Assembly (NCBI GenBank): GCA_965153455.1
Contig: OZ234499.1
Coordinates: 8,360,443 to 8,424,442, forward strand
DNA: 64,000 bases
Source of the DNA: Sphagnum compactum
Lineage: Eukaryota > Bryophyta > Sphagnopsida > Sphagnales
Reading direction: 5' to 3'
Below the pieces are notes generated by a model. That model searched no databases. It worked only from the letters and a program-made list of their open reading frames with translations, and had not been told where the DNA came from. This document shows, in pieces, positions 36,385 to 46,959 of this stretch (position 1 is its first letter; every line of letters begins with the position of its first letter). A program made the translations under genes and the position numbers.

Positions 36385-38605
36385 TAAAAAATGCATTATG
36401 TTGGGCATTTTATTGTGTTAATGATAACAAAGAAGATGACTTAACAATTCCTCAAACCATGCATTAAATTTTTTACTACAATAGTCCAATTCTGAATTTA
36501 AGTTCAAAAACTCAAGCTAGGAAAGGGTTAATCATATATAACACAACTAATGATTAGATAAACGACATTGAAAAAACATGTCAATTCAAATCATTGTAAT
36601 TTTTTTTTAAAAATTTGAAGAAAAAGTTAATTGTCTTTTGAAAGTTGAAAATGAAAAATAATGAAAAACAATTTTTCAAAAAGAGACCAATATTTCTTAT
36701 AACTCCATATCCAAATTTTTTTTTGGAAAAAAACCTTTCAAGAAAGATAGATGTACATCAAAAACAATTTTTGAAAGACTTAGGTCTTTTAATTGTCAAA
36801 AACCATCTTCCTTTCCAATTTGTGAATTTGTGTCCAAGAATTGTTCTTTCCAAAAAACAATTTTCTTATGAATTACTATTCGAATTAGTGGAGAAAACTA
36901 AACAATTGTATGTTTTAGCAACTTTAGTAGAATGTCATTTTGCAATTATAAGCTTTGATTTGTGCATATTAAAAGTTGGACATGATATTTTTGCATTGGT
37001 GATCAATTTTTTAAGAGTTTATTGATAATCAAAGCACATTGCCCTTGGCCGTTTTGAACCAAGAAATACTAGTGGATAGACCTTGGCAAAAAACTTGATA
37101 GAATTATTGGACAATTATACATCAAGGAGGAAAATTAATTCCTATGTCAAGGATGAGGGATTTAATATAAACACTATGATTGTAGCCTTAAAATCAATTT
37201 TAAGTTGTGATGTGTTGGGTATGGAAGAAAGTTTTCAAGGCACTTGTTTTGGTCATGCATTTTGTTAATATGATACAACAGAGGAAAAGTTTGCAAAGAC
37301 TTATTATATGTGTTAATCAAAACTGCCCAAGGAAATTTGCAAAAATGCATAACTTGGCCAAATTTTTTTGGAAAGGGTAGGCAAGAATGGGAGAAAGCAT
37401 GTGTTAATTTAGGTCTTCCCCCAAGGAAATTGAATATTCCAATGAAGACAAGGTAACTTTTTAGTTTTCTAGACTTTTTTCATTCACATTTTTTTCAATT
37501 CTTACTTTGCATAATCTAACTTTTTTTCACTTTTTTTTTTTCAATTCTTACTATGCATAATCTAACATTTTCTTTTACTTTTGCAAATTTGCTACTAAAG
37601 TTATCATTTTTTAGGGAGCTTTGTAGTTCAAAGAGACAATTATACTTTGTTATAGGAGGTAGAATTATGTGAGAATGAGTGCAAGAGTCCCACCTCCTTT
37701 GACATGCTAGCACATTTATCCAATTATTGTTGATTCTCTTGGCTTTGTTGTATTTGCATATATTTTAAATTAATCTAAGGGTCATTGGTTGTTAAGTAAT
37801 GCATTAAAATTTTCCATGTCCATGAGTCCAAAATTTAGGGATAAAATTGACTCTGCAACCTTTGACAATTTAATGGAAGAAGATGGAAATGTTGTTTATG
37901 AATTATCATGTTTGGCCTCCAACATTAAAAAAAAAAAATTGTTCGAGTTTTGGATTTTTTTTTTCCTTCTTAAAAAAATATGAAAAAATAAAGGCCCATA
38001 ATATGTTTTATTTAATGTTGGGCCCTAGGTTTAAAATTCTTCATCTTGTGTCTTCACTTATTGGTTGTGAAGAAGGTACGGCGATTGTTAAAAAATATGA
38101 CAATTTTTTTTGTTTCCTATGCTTTTTAAATGTCATTATCATTTGCATCCATTGGTTGAACATAAAAGGGTGTTGTTGATCAAAGGGTTGAAAATGATAA
38201 CTATTTGGATATCTTTGAAATGACAACTACCACAAGTGAGCCAATAAAAAGCTTCTCATTTTTAGGCGTTTTCAAATGGATGTTGGAAACATCAAGTGTC
38301 CATTGCAATGGTGGGAAAAGATGAAATGTCTATGGTTGGTTTTTGTGCTAGAAAAATCTTAAGGATAGTTGAGACAAAAATAATATTTCCATCAGTTAAA
38401 ATCTTTATTAGTCTTAGGAAATGTTGTTTACAATTAGAAAATTTGGACAATTTGATCTTTGTCAACAAAAATTGGCCCAATGATCCTAGTATAAGTTGTA
38501 AATCCTCTTTTAATTTAGTAGATTTTATTGAAATGGATGTTAATTTAAAAGAAGAGTTAAAGGAGTTTGAAAGAACTTTTGAATTGGACGAAATTATGGA
38601 GTTGT
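36385..38605 (+). pseudogene. hAT transposase copy A (DUF659 to hATC dimerisation domain), inactivated
   Basis: Successive broken frames give: WAFYCVNDN at 36.40 kb; LLIVKNHLPFQFVN, LVEKTKQLYVLATLVE, AIISFDLCIL and FALVINFL (36.78-37.02); VKDEGFNINTM and SCDVLGMEESFQGTCFGH (37.14-37.26); LQKC-ITWP and KGRQEWEKACVNLGLPPRK (37.34-37.44); then LVSSLIGCEEGTAIVKKYD (38.04); and the C-terminal block LDNLIFVNKNWPNDPSISC (38.45). This is the hAT transposase order, with DUF659 first and the hAT dimerisation region last. Frameshifts, an internal stop after FLRVY and a short tandem duplication (37.49-37.57 kb) make it inactive. It is the most complete copy here. Confidence 0.85.
37488..37570 (+). repeat. 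~40-bp tandem duplication inside hAT copy A
   Basis: TTTTTTTCAATTCTTACT, followed by the TGCATAATCTAAC phrase, occurs twice in succession with one base change. The duplication interrupts the decayed coding sequence. Confidence 0.8.
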
Positions 38606-39191
38606 AAATTTGGAATAATTATTTTTACTTTCCATATATTTTAAATAATTTTTAAGTTTAAAAATTTATTTTAACTAATAAATCAAATTAATTGCTAAGT
38701 AATTAATTTTTATTTTATTTTAATTTCGGAAAATGTAATAATCGAGTTGTGAAAAATAGATTTGAAAACTGATTATTATTATATATATGTAAAACCAGCC
38801 CATTTTAAAATCAAGTGAATTTGGAAAAATTAAAAATCTTGATACCTTGGTTGGTTTTCACCAGCCCAAAAAAAAGTATATTAAATAATTAATCAACTTC
38901 TTATAACATGGTGTAACAACTGGAAATGGCCAGTTTTCACAAAAAAAGTGAAAACCATCCAAAACTGGTTTGATCCCATTTTTAAAAAATTTAAATCGTA
39001 TTGGTTCAGAAATTTTGGCATATTTTTTCAATTCAAGAACTTGGTATCAAATTTTTGAAATTTGTTTTTAACCAATTTACTAAATGCCAATTTTCACAAG
39101 TTGGTTATCAATTAATTTCAACAAAATAATTTTATTTTAAACAATTTTTTTTTAAATAGTGAATTTTTGTTTCTTCCATAATTTCATATGT
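38606..39191. other. AT-rich junction between hAT copies A and C
   Basis: Non-coding sequence with TTTTCACC/GTGAAAAC-like motifs, presumably the abutting 3' subterminal regions of copy A (+) and copy C (-). No clear termini. Confidence 0.4.
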
Positions 39192-40340
39192 TCACAACTT
39201 CAAATGAACACAATATTCTAATTTTTCTTCTAATTCTAGGTCTTTTTCAATTGACTTCACCAAATTAGAAGACGATTTGTAACCAACTTTTGAATCATTA
39301 GGCCAATTTTTATTGACAAATATTAACTTTTTCAAATTGTTTATTTGTAAATGACATCTTTTTAGGTTTGTTAGTATGTCAACTAAAGATAATAGCCTCT
39401 TTGTTTCAATTTGAGATTTTAGAATGCTTAACATTTGACAAGCCAAAAAACCAACAATTGGAAACATGGATTTGTGTTTTTCCCACTACTACTACAAAAA
39501 AAATTTGATATCCTTGATGTACATTTGATATCTTTTGAAAATTTGCAATTCTTTATCCACAAGCTCTATCACTAGCTCATTGATGTTGAAAGTATGTTTA
39601 AAATATCCAAATTGTAATCTTTTTCAATGATTTTAAAACTCCAAAGCTTTTTAGAACCAATGACTTTGGAGGCAAACTTGCAAATAAAATTGACCATTCA
39701 ATGTTAATATTTTCAAACTATAATTCAAATTAAAAACCTGAAATCTAAAATTTAAAATCTAAATTATCTATGTTCAAATACAAAATCTAAAATGATTGTA
39801 AAACTAATTTTGGATGAAAAAAAATTCCATTTGTCTTAACTAAAATGTTTAGTTTTCTTGGATGAATATTATAATCTTTTCAAGCCTTTTTTTATTATTA
39901 TCTATCTATTTTAGACTTCTTAAGCCAAGTTATACATTTTGGCAAATCTAATTGAACAAATTTAATAGAAACATATTTGAGGATTTCAACACATTCTTTT
40001 ATATGTTGTCACAATATTGACTAGCTTAGAGAAAACATGTCCAAAATAGGAACCTTGAAAGTTTTCCTCCAAACAATCGCAACTCACAAGAAACCTTTAA
40101 AAAATTGTCATGACATTTTTTCCCCTCATTTACATAAGCAAGATTTTTTTCCTCAACCCATGTTTATCTAACAATACTAACAATTTTTCTCTTAATGGAT
40201 AATTGAACTTCTCCAAAAAATTTACAATAATGGCACAGATTACCAACCAACAATAGGAGGAGCTAATTGACAACAAGAGGAACCAAACAACTAAAAATAA
40301 AAGGAGTTGAATAGCATAACAAAGAAAACCAACCAACTAC
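39192..40340 (-). pseudogene. hAT transposase copy C, inverted and internally deleted
   Basis: On the minus strand, LLDKHGLRKKILL (40.13-40.17 kb), followed by a broken VSCDCLEENFQGSYFGHVF stretch (40.03-40.09), matches the middle of copies A and B. Near 39.2-39.47 kb is the C-terminal block FPIVGFLACQML, RLLSLVDILTNLKRC and LKKLIFVNKNWPND. The sequence between is non-coding or too decayed to read. Orientation is opposite to copies A and B. A degenerate terminus (GATACTATACCCAACATT) lies beyond its 5' side at 40.70 kb. Confidence 0.8.
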
Positions 40341-40694
40341 AAGGGAATTGACCAATTTCAATGGTTCAAATTACTAAACGATTCAAATTCAACTTGTGAA
40401 TCAATGTTTAGCAATAAGAGGAATTATGAAGGTGTTGTTTGAAGCCTAAAAGCCTATATTTTTTTCTCTTGGAACCTAGGATACATAGTTGAAAAGTGTA
40501 CCTTTACATTCAAATAACTTGTCAAGGTATCCTTCTTTTGATATTTATATAAAAGGATAGGGTTTCAAGGATTGGTTCTCACCCCGATGAGACCTTGCTG
40601 GTAAAAAAATCAGCTCAAATATCATTATAAGTGATACTTGATGATTTTTTTAATGAGAATTAGCTTGAACTCCTAATAAGTTTGCAATTCATTT

Positions 40695-40714
40695 TTGATA
40701 CTATACCCAACATT
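40695..40714. mobile_element. degenerate hAT-type terminus, probably of copy C
   Basis: GATACTATACCCAACATT resembles the family right-end form GATACCCACCCAACACTG. It lies on the expected outer side of the minus-strand copy. Confidence 0.35.
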
Positions 40715-42129
40715 ATTCAAATGCTCAAACTATGAACTTGGCAACATTTGTTATTAGTTTAAAAGAGTCCAGGCTATGAAAATTAATTTTGAATAAAATA
40801 CCTATTATCACATAAAGAGTTTGCACAACTAAAATTCCACACAACATTCACACACCATACAAAACACATGAAGAATACAAGAAATGAAATTTATTAATTT
40901 TTGAACTAAGATCACCCATGCACCTAAAACTTGGTCATTGTGTAGGCTATGCCCATTAAGGAGTTCATCACATGTGTCAAAGGATTTTGTTTTATGGGGA
41001 TCATTTATCAAAAACATGTATGTTTATTTTTGTGAACACTTCCTTAATAAAACAAACAAATAAATTAATTGTGACATAAATTTGTTACACAAAAAGCTTA
41101 TCCTGAGGCTTAACCAAAGTAACAACATGAAATTATGAAAAAAATAAGAAAATCTTAATACCATGCCCATAACCTTTTATATATTTAAAAAGAGGATTGA
41201 ATAGATTATTATTCCCATTCATTCACGTATACTAACCATTCCCATTCAACTACTGAAAACCTCTAGTGTTATGTCACATGTTATTCCTCTAAAATTATCA
41301 ACTTTTATATGAACAAATCATTCAATCCCCCTTGTTGTTTTAGTATTTATTCCTTTGTGTTTAAGCTTGCTACTTGCCTTGTGTTGGCTGGTACTTCCCC
41401 CCCTCTTTCACTTTTGCAAATTAAGGAGTTTGGAACAAGCTTGGAGCATTAAGTTTCTCTTTTTTTCGAAGTTTTTTTCGAAGTTTTTGAGTTTTTTTAT
41501 TAAACTATTGAAGCAAGTTGTTTTGTGTTTTTTTCCTCTTCTATTCTATAAAGAGAATTCTTTTAAGATTTTTTTTTTCATTTTTGTTCTATTTTCTTGT
41601 CATTTAAAAAAATTGTTTTATTCTTTTTTTTGTTTTATAGTTTTTGGATTTTTTTTCATTCTAGTTTTTTGTGTTTATTTCTTCTTTTTTTTTGTTTGTG
41701 TGCAAGTTTTTAATATTTAAAAAAGTTCAGTTACCTTCCTTTAATACATTTTTTTATCATGATGAGATAGAAAGAGAAGTGATTTTTTTATTAATTTTCT
41801 AAATCCTAAAGCCCATTTCTTAAACCCTTACTTGTTTTGTTTGTAAATGTTTTATTTTGTTTGTAAGTAGATAAAATATTTTGTTTTCTCCATTAGCTTT
41901 GGACATATTCTTTTGAAAATTGTCAATGGATTAGTCTTGTGAAGATGAAAATAGATTAAGCCCTAATGATGAGACAATTGAAAGATGCATGAATGATGTA
42001 ATTATGGAAGACGGATTTGAAGAGAATGCTAGTGTGCAATTAAAACAAGTAGAATTGAAGAAATGGAAAGTGAAGAATTAATGAAGATGGACTTTAAAAA
42101 GCTACATGTTCAAAGAAAATTCTAAAAAC
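40715..42129. other. AT-rich sequence before hAT copy B
   Basis: No gene recognised. A Phe-rich frame at 41.36-41.72 kb is translation of T-runs. The end of this stretch probably belongs to the 5' part of copy B. Confidence 0.45.
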
Positions 42130-44069
42130 CTCATGGAATAATAACTTTATGTTGGGGCTTTTATTGTGTAAATGATAATGGGAAAATTGATCTTCAAAAT
42201 ACACAAATCATGCATTGTATACTTTATCATAAAAATCTAGTAATCATAACAATCCAAGAACACAAGCAAGAAAATCATTAATTTTTTATTATAAGACAAA
42301 TGGAATAACTTCTCTTCAAAAACATGTTAATGCAAAGCATATTGTTATTTCAAATTTTTTTGCTATAAATGATTCTTTCTAAAAGGAGGATGTGCCATAA
42401 AAAGAATTCCTTAAGGACCTTGGTCTTTTGATTGTCAAAAACAATTTACCAATTCAGTTTGTGGAAAATATTTGGTTGAACCGTTTGGCTCTGCCATTAT
42501 GTGCAAAATTAAATTCCCCTTCTAAAACACAATTTATGCAAGAAATATTATTAGGGCTAGTGGAGAAAACAAGTCACTTGTATGTTTTTCTTGCATTGGT
42601 AGAATGTTGTTCTATAACTATTAGCTTTGATGTTTGGATTTCCAAAGGAGCTTATGATGTGTTTACATTAATCATTAATTTTTTGGGGAGTGATTGGCAA
42701 CCAAAGTATGTGACTATTGGCTTTTATTTGAGGCAAAAGAAACTATAAGACAAGCCTTGTTTAAAAATTTGACAGATTTGTTGCATAAGTGTGGTTTAAG
42801 GAAAAAACTCATTACTTTTGTCAAAGATAAAGGTTCTAATATCAATGCCATGATTATTCCATTGAAATTTATTGTAAGTTGTGAGTTTCTTGGGTTGGAA
42901 GAAAGCTTTTAGGGAACTTGTTTTGGGCACGATTTTTCAAAGGCATGTCCATATGGCACAACAAAGGAAAAAGTTTGCAAAAATTTGAATATGTGTTCAT
43001 TAAGTTTGTTCAAGCAAATTTGCAAAAATGCATCACTTGGCCTAAGAAATCTAGAAAAGGAAGATAAGAATGGAATAAGGCTTATGTTGAAATTGGAATT
43101 TAGCCAAGAAAATTGAACCTTCTAGTGAAAGCTAAGTAGTCTTTTAATTTTGATTAATATTTGAGTTTTTGTTTTTAGTAACATTTGGGTGCAATCATAT
43201 TAACATGTACAATTAGTAGTCCTAACCATTGCTCAATTCTTTGAATTTTGGATTGTAAAAAAATAAATTATAAATAAAACGTGTTTTAAAAAAATGTTAT
43301 TGTGAATACATTATGTGCATATTATAAAAAATTAGAATCAATCTAATGAGTAAAAAATATGTAATTTACATTTCTATGGAAGTTTTATAAGCACTGCTTA
43401 AAAGCAGTTTTGACACTAAAAACACAATTTGAAAAAAAACATTTATGACATATTTTGGGATATGTTTTAAAATACACCTTAACATAATAGTATAAAAAAA
43501 CTTTAAAGATTTTTAATTTTTTTTGAAAGACGTATTAAAAAGATCACAAATTGAAATAAAATAGTTTTTTTTTTGAGTGGAATACTTACTAACTTTAAGA
43601 GATGTCATTTGCAAACTGAAAATTTAAAGAAATTGATATTTGTCAACAAAAATTGACTTATTGACTCTATAATAGAATGTAAATCTCCATCTAACTTAAT
43701 AATTTTTTTAAAGAGAAATATAATTTTAGAAAGGGAGTTAGAAGAATTTGAAGGTGACTTTGAAAGGGATGAAGTTGTTGAAGTATGAGAATTGTACAAA
43801 TAAATTGTTGATTTTTTGTAAAAATGTTTTTGTAACAATACTTGTAGTTTTTTGTTTAAAAAAATTAATATTTTATTTTTTATAATTAAAATTTTTTTAT
43901 TTGAAAAAAAGCAAACTAATAACCAATTTGTGAAAATCGCCAAATGTGAACTGAACTGACTGTTCCCAAATTTATGAGAATCGACATTGTGAGAACCAGA
44001 ACCTTTTGTGAATTAGTTTGTGAAAACTGAATAACGGGTATCAAAAAGTTTGATACCCACCCAACACTG
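42130..44069 (+). mobile_element. hAT element copy B: broken transposase plus right terminus
   Basis: Coding remnants on the plus strand: WGFYCVNDN (42.15 kb); LLIVKNNLPIQFVENIW, LVEKTSHLYVFLALVE, SITISFDVWISKGAYDVF and WQPKYVTIGF (42.43-42.73); a frameshift near 42.72; then LTDLLHKCGLRKKLITFVKD and SCEFLGLEESF (42.77-42.91). The dimerisation block resumes at 43.60 kb (CHLQTENLKKLIFVNKN). Between them lies a foreign ~360-bp repeat. The element ends at 44069 in GATACCCACCCAACACTG, the reverse complement of CAGTGTTGGGTGGGTATC, a hAT-type terminus (CA-NG). This copy ties that terminus to a transposase. The left end is not resolved, and frameshifts and insertion make it inactive. Confidence 0.82.
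43185..43545 (+). repeat. dispersed repeat (solo arm) within hAT copy B
   Basis: This segment runs from GGGTGCAATCATATTAACATG to GAAAGACGTATTAAAA. It matches, in the same order, the segment at 57.76-58.13 kb and, inverted, that at 59.73-59.94 kb: GAATACATTATGT, GAATCAATC-AATGAGT, GCACAATTTGAAAA-like, ATTTATGACATATTTT, ATACACCTTAACATAAT and GAAAGACGTATTAAAA. It sits where the first part of the hAT dimerisation domain should be, so it was probably inserted there. Confidence 0.75.
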
Positions 44070-44312
44070 GTAAAAGCCTGTTCATGTTTTGCCTTTGTTC
44101 TTTATAGGTTGTGGGGCAAAATTTTGCTCAATTTTGAGCACTGCCCTGTGGAAGAGGGGAGAGAGGGACAAAGGGTGATTACACTCATAAGGCCCCTGTT
44201 TGTGGGGGCATTACACCTGGAAGGCCCCTTTGCAGCTAGATTTTTCTTTTTTAATATCTTAGCTATTATTTTGATTTTACAAAGGGTAAGGCCCCCATTG
44301 AGGGAAAGAATG

Positions 44313-44334
44313 GTTGTAAGCTGGAGCTTACAAC
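44313..44334. repeat. 10-bp perfect palindrome with 2-base spacer
   Basis: GTTGTAAGCT and AGCTTACAAC are perfect reverse complements separated by GG. This is compact enough for a hairpin or a dimer-binding site; function unknown. Confidence 0.75.
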
Positions 44335-45335
44335 TAGTGTTGCATGGTTATTAGAAACAGGAACAGACCCCCCTCTCATGGATAATAAGGTGGATCTTAA
44401 GATTGATAACCATGGTTTGAAAACAACAAAGACCCTGTTTTGATATATAATCATGGTTTTCAAAAAAATTTAAATGGTAAGTTCTTTTGAGATAATGGGG
44501 ATCGGAGGTTCTTTGAAAATTCAAATAGCCACACAATCCTCCTTACAAGGATAGTGCCCATATGTAATGAATTCCAATGTTCTTTCTTTTATATTTGAAA
44601 GTCCTCCCAGACAAAAGAATATGCCTTCAATAAATTGAAGCGAGTTCTTCCTTCAAATTAAAAAATATATGGTGGGGAAGACCTATTCTTGAGGGCTGGC
44701 CCTAATCTTTGGGCCTATTCTCTCGAGCTAACACCCTCAAGGCTGTAAACCACAAATGAGAGGAGGCCCTTTGGAGTAGGCTGTCCCCTATACGTAAAGA
44801 CCCCTCCTGTGATTTCCCTAGTGTATTCAGAGGGCACCTTGCAAGAGCATAAATCTCATTGGCCTTTTTGAAAACATAAAGTTCTGCTCCTGTGAGCATT
44901 CCCTTTTAGTAAAGCTTGGCATAAATTTTTTTCTAGTGTACTTCCTGAGTATCAAAAACATAATGCAAGGTCGCTCTTTATGCTGGGTAAAGCATGTGGG
45001 CAAGGGCATTATCGAATTCAGCAGTGCTTGGCCACCACATAACAGAGGCCCTTATTTCTTGTAATGCCCTCACCCTTGAGCTTTACCTTACACAGAAAGC
45101 ACTTTTGAACAATCTGGCTAGTAAAGTGTGAGAACTAGAAGCGCGTTTAGCTCCATCCTTGCGACATTATCAGGAGTCTAATTAATTAGCATGGGTTCAG
45201 CAGCACAAGATGGCAGCTGTCTGCCCACGAAGATATAATCATCACCAGGGACAAGAACAGTAGGAGCAACTGCAGTTTGAAGTCTAGAAATCCACTAGCT
45301 GCGGCAGTACTAGCCAGACCAGGACAACGCGGTTA

Positions 45336-45352
45336 GGGGGGGGGGGGGGGGG
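45336..45352 (+). repeat. G17 homopolymer
   Basis: An uninterrupted run of 17 G. Such runs are prone to sequencing length error and could form quadruplex structures. Confidence 0.9.
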
Positions 45353-45804
45353 ACTAGAAACTTAGAAAGTCTCGTTCCCCGGCCTTGGGTCTACGGCCTA
45401 GTACTCCATCCAGCAGCTTCGACTGTGGCGGTCAATGAGCAAGATGGGCGGCGCATAAACAGCGTCAACGGTGGCGTAACAACACGACCAACTACCAAAA
45501 AAGAAACACACCCAAAAACAAAACAAATATCCCCCCAACTCATCTTCTTTGCAAAATTTTCTTATATATAAAACCCAAAAGTTAATAATCAATAAACTGA
45601 TTCTTATTACTAACGCTTTGCGTCTCCTGCAAGTTCCAAAAGCTGCACATGATTTAAATAATTCAGCAGAAGAATCAGAAACAAGGTCCAAGGCCTAGCT
45701 AGATCACAAGCCACCTAGCTAGCTGCATGAGGGATCAGAGCTGCCAGGCGCACGGTTGAAGATGAAGCTCAAGAGGACTCGAAGGACGTCGCAAGGAAGG
45801 GAAG

Positions 45805-46140
45805 CAGTGTTGGGTGAGTATTTGATCTTGGTAATAACCACAGGTTGGTTAGTTCCGGTTATTTAAATATTTCAGAATCAAAGAACCAAGGCTCTCTCCA
45901 TACTTTTAAAAAAACAAACAGAATGAAGCAAACCCCTGGTTCCGTGTATTTCAAAAACCTCAAAGAGCTACTGGTTCCGGTTATTGCAAACAACAACAAG
46001 AACCACCTGTTCCGGTTATCTGTTGACGCTCAAACAACCACTGGATATCATTAAAAATATGGCAAAGAGCCAATGGTTTTCAGAGCGTTCATTTTGACAT
46101 GTTCAAAAATTTTGAGAATTATGGTTGTATACCAGCACTG
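45805..46140. mobile_element. 336-bp non-autonomous hAT-type element
   Basis: The left end CAGTGTTGGGTGAGTATTTG is close to the family terminus. The right end reads, in reverse complement, CAGTGCTGGTATAC, a shortened match. The interior has repeated GGTTCCGGTTAT motifs (45.85, 45.97 and 46.01 kb), a typical subterminal arrangement. No target duplication is visible. Confidence 0.5.
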
Positions 46141-46185
46141 GGTATTTTGGTTTTTTGAGAACTGCCCTGAATATGTATTGATGGT

Positions 46186-46311
46186 ACCATACATACCATA
46201 CTAGTACTAGTCTATAATTCTAAGAACTTGATGGTATGTATGGTGCAGTTGATAATTCTAGTGTTGACCGGGTACCAAAGGGGGAACCTTGGTATATAGA
46301 CTAGTACTAGT
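46186..46311. repeat. two interleaved perfect inverted repeats
   Basis: ACCATACATACCA (46186-46198) pairs with TGGTATGTATGGT (46232-46244). ACTAGTACTAGTCTATA (46200-46216) pairs with TATAGACTAGTACTAGT (46295-46311). The order is A-B-A'-B', so both hairpins cannot form as simple nested stems. Confidence 0.8.
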
Positions 46312-46488
46312 CATGGCATCAAAAAAACTGACTAGACTAATATGACCTAAGGCAAAATACTATCCTTGTACCACTCCCTGCCTAGCAGGGACTAGAGGTA
46401 ATACTCGGTTAATACCAAAGCTATATATCAGCCTAAATGTCAGGTATATACCAATATGGGGCAATTGCCCGGTTTGGTGGGTTTGAAC

Positions 46489-46855
46489 CAGTGTTGGCTG
46501 GATATCACTTTTTTCAACATCTGACAAGAAGGGTATTTTGCAAAATGAAAATCTCAGTAAAACACAAGGATATACTGAAATTTCAAATACCTGATGTTTG
46601 GAAATTTTTTAGACTCGCCTATTACAATTTGCATATCTCAGCAAAACTCACCAGTTATGAATTTTCTTGATTGTACTTCATGCAATACCCACCTATAATG
46701 GGGTTTTGGAATACCTGGCATGATATGCACCTAAACCCCACCTAGCATTTGTCAAGGCCAGTTCTTGTAGCGCACTTTATGCCATTAAAGATTTCCCCAT
46801 TCATTCCATTAACATATGAGCCATACACTGATTAATACTCGCCCAACTAACGCTG
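46489..46855. mobile_element. possible 367-bp hAT-type derivative
   Basis: The left end CAGTGTTGGCTGGATATCAC resembles the family terminus. The right end ATACTCGCCCAACTAACGCTG resembles its inverse with an inserted pair of bases. A G17 run begins at the end of the right terminus. The pairing is plausible, not secure. Confidence 0.4.
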
Positions 46856-46871
46856 GGGGGGGGGGGGGGGG
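46855..46871 (+). repeat. G17 homopolymer
   Basis: A second run of exactly 17 G, at the end of the possible hAT derivative and about 50 bases before a TATA-like sequence. Confidence 0.9.
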
Positions 46872-46916
46872 AAGACTGCAGACGATGATGATGAGGAGTG
46901 CAGACGGATGAGTGAT

Positions 46917-46926
46917 ATATATAAAT
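46917..46926 (+). promoter_or_regulatory. candidate TATA box of the ALOG gene
   Basis: TATATAAATA is a strong TATA-box match. It lies just upstream of GC-richer, leader-like sequence, with a start site expected near 46950-46960. A second candidate (ATATATAGG) is near 47060. The position far upstream of the coding start requires a long leader, possibly with introns. Confidence 0.3.
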
Positions 46927-46959
46927 ATATAATATTTCTGTATTATACTGAGAGGCGTA

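Larger units (their letters stand above)
44070..45804. other. spacer; composition rises in GC toward the ALOG locus
   Basis: No gene recognised. It holds a 10-bp palindrome at 44313-44334, a G17 run at 45336-45352 and CTAGCTAG motifs near 45.69-45.72 kb. Short open frames on the minus strand match nothing known. Confidence 0.45.

Noticed and set aside
41355-41720. 121-codon Phe-rich frame
   Set aside because: Mostly translation of T-runs.
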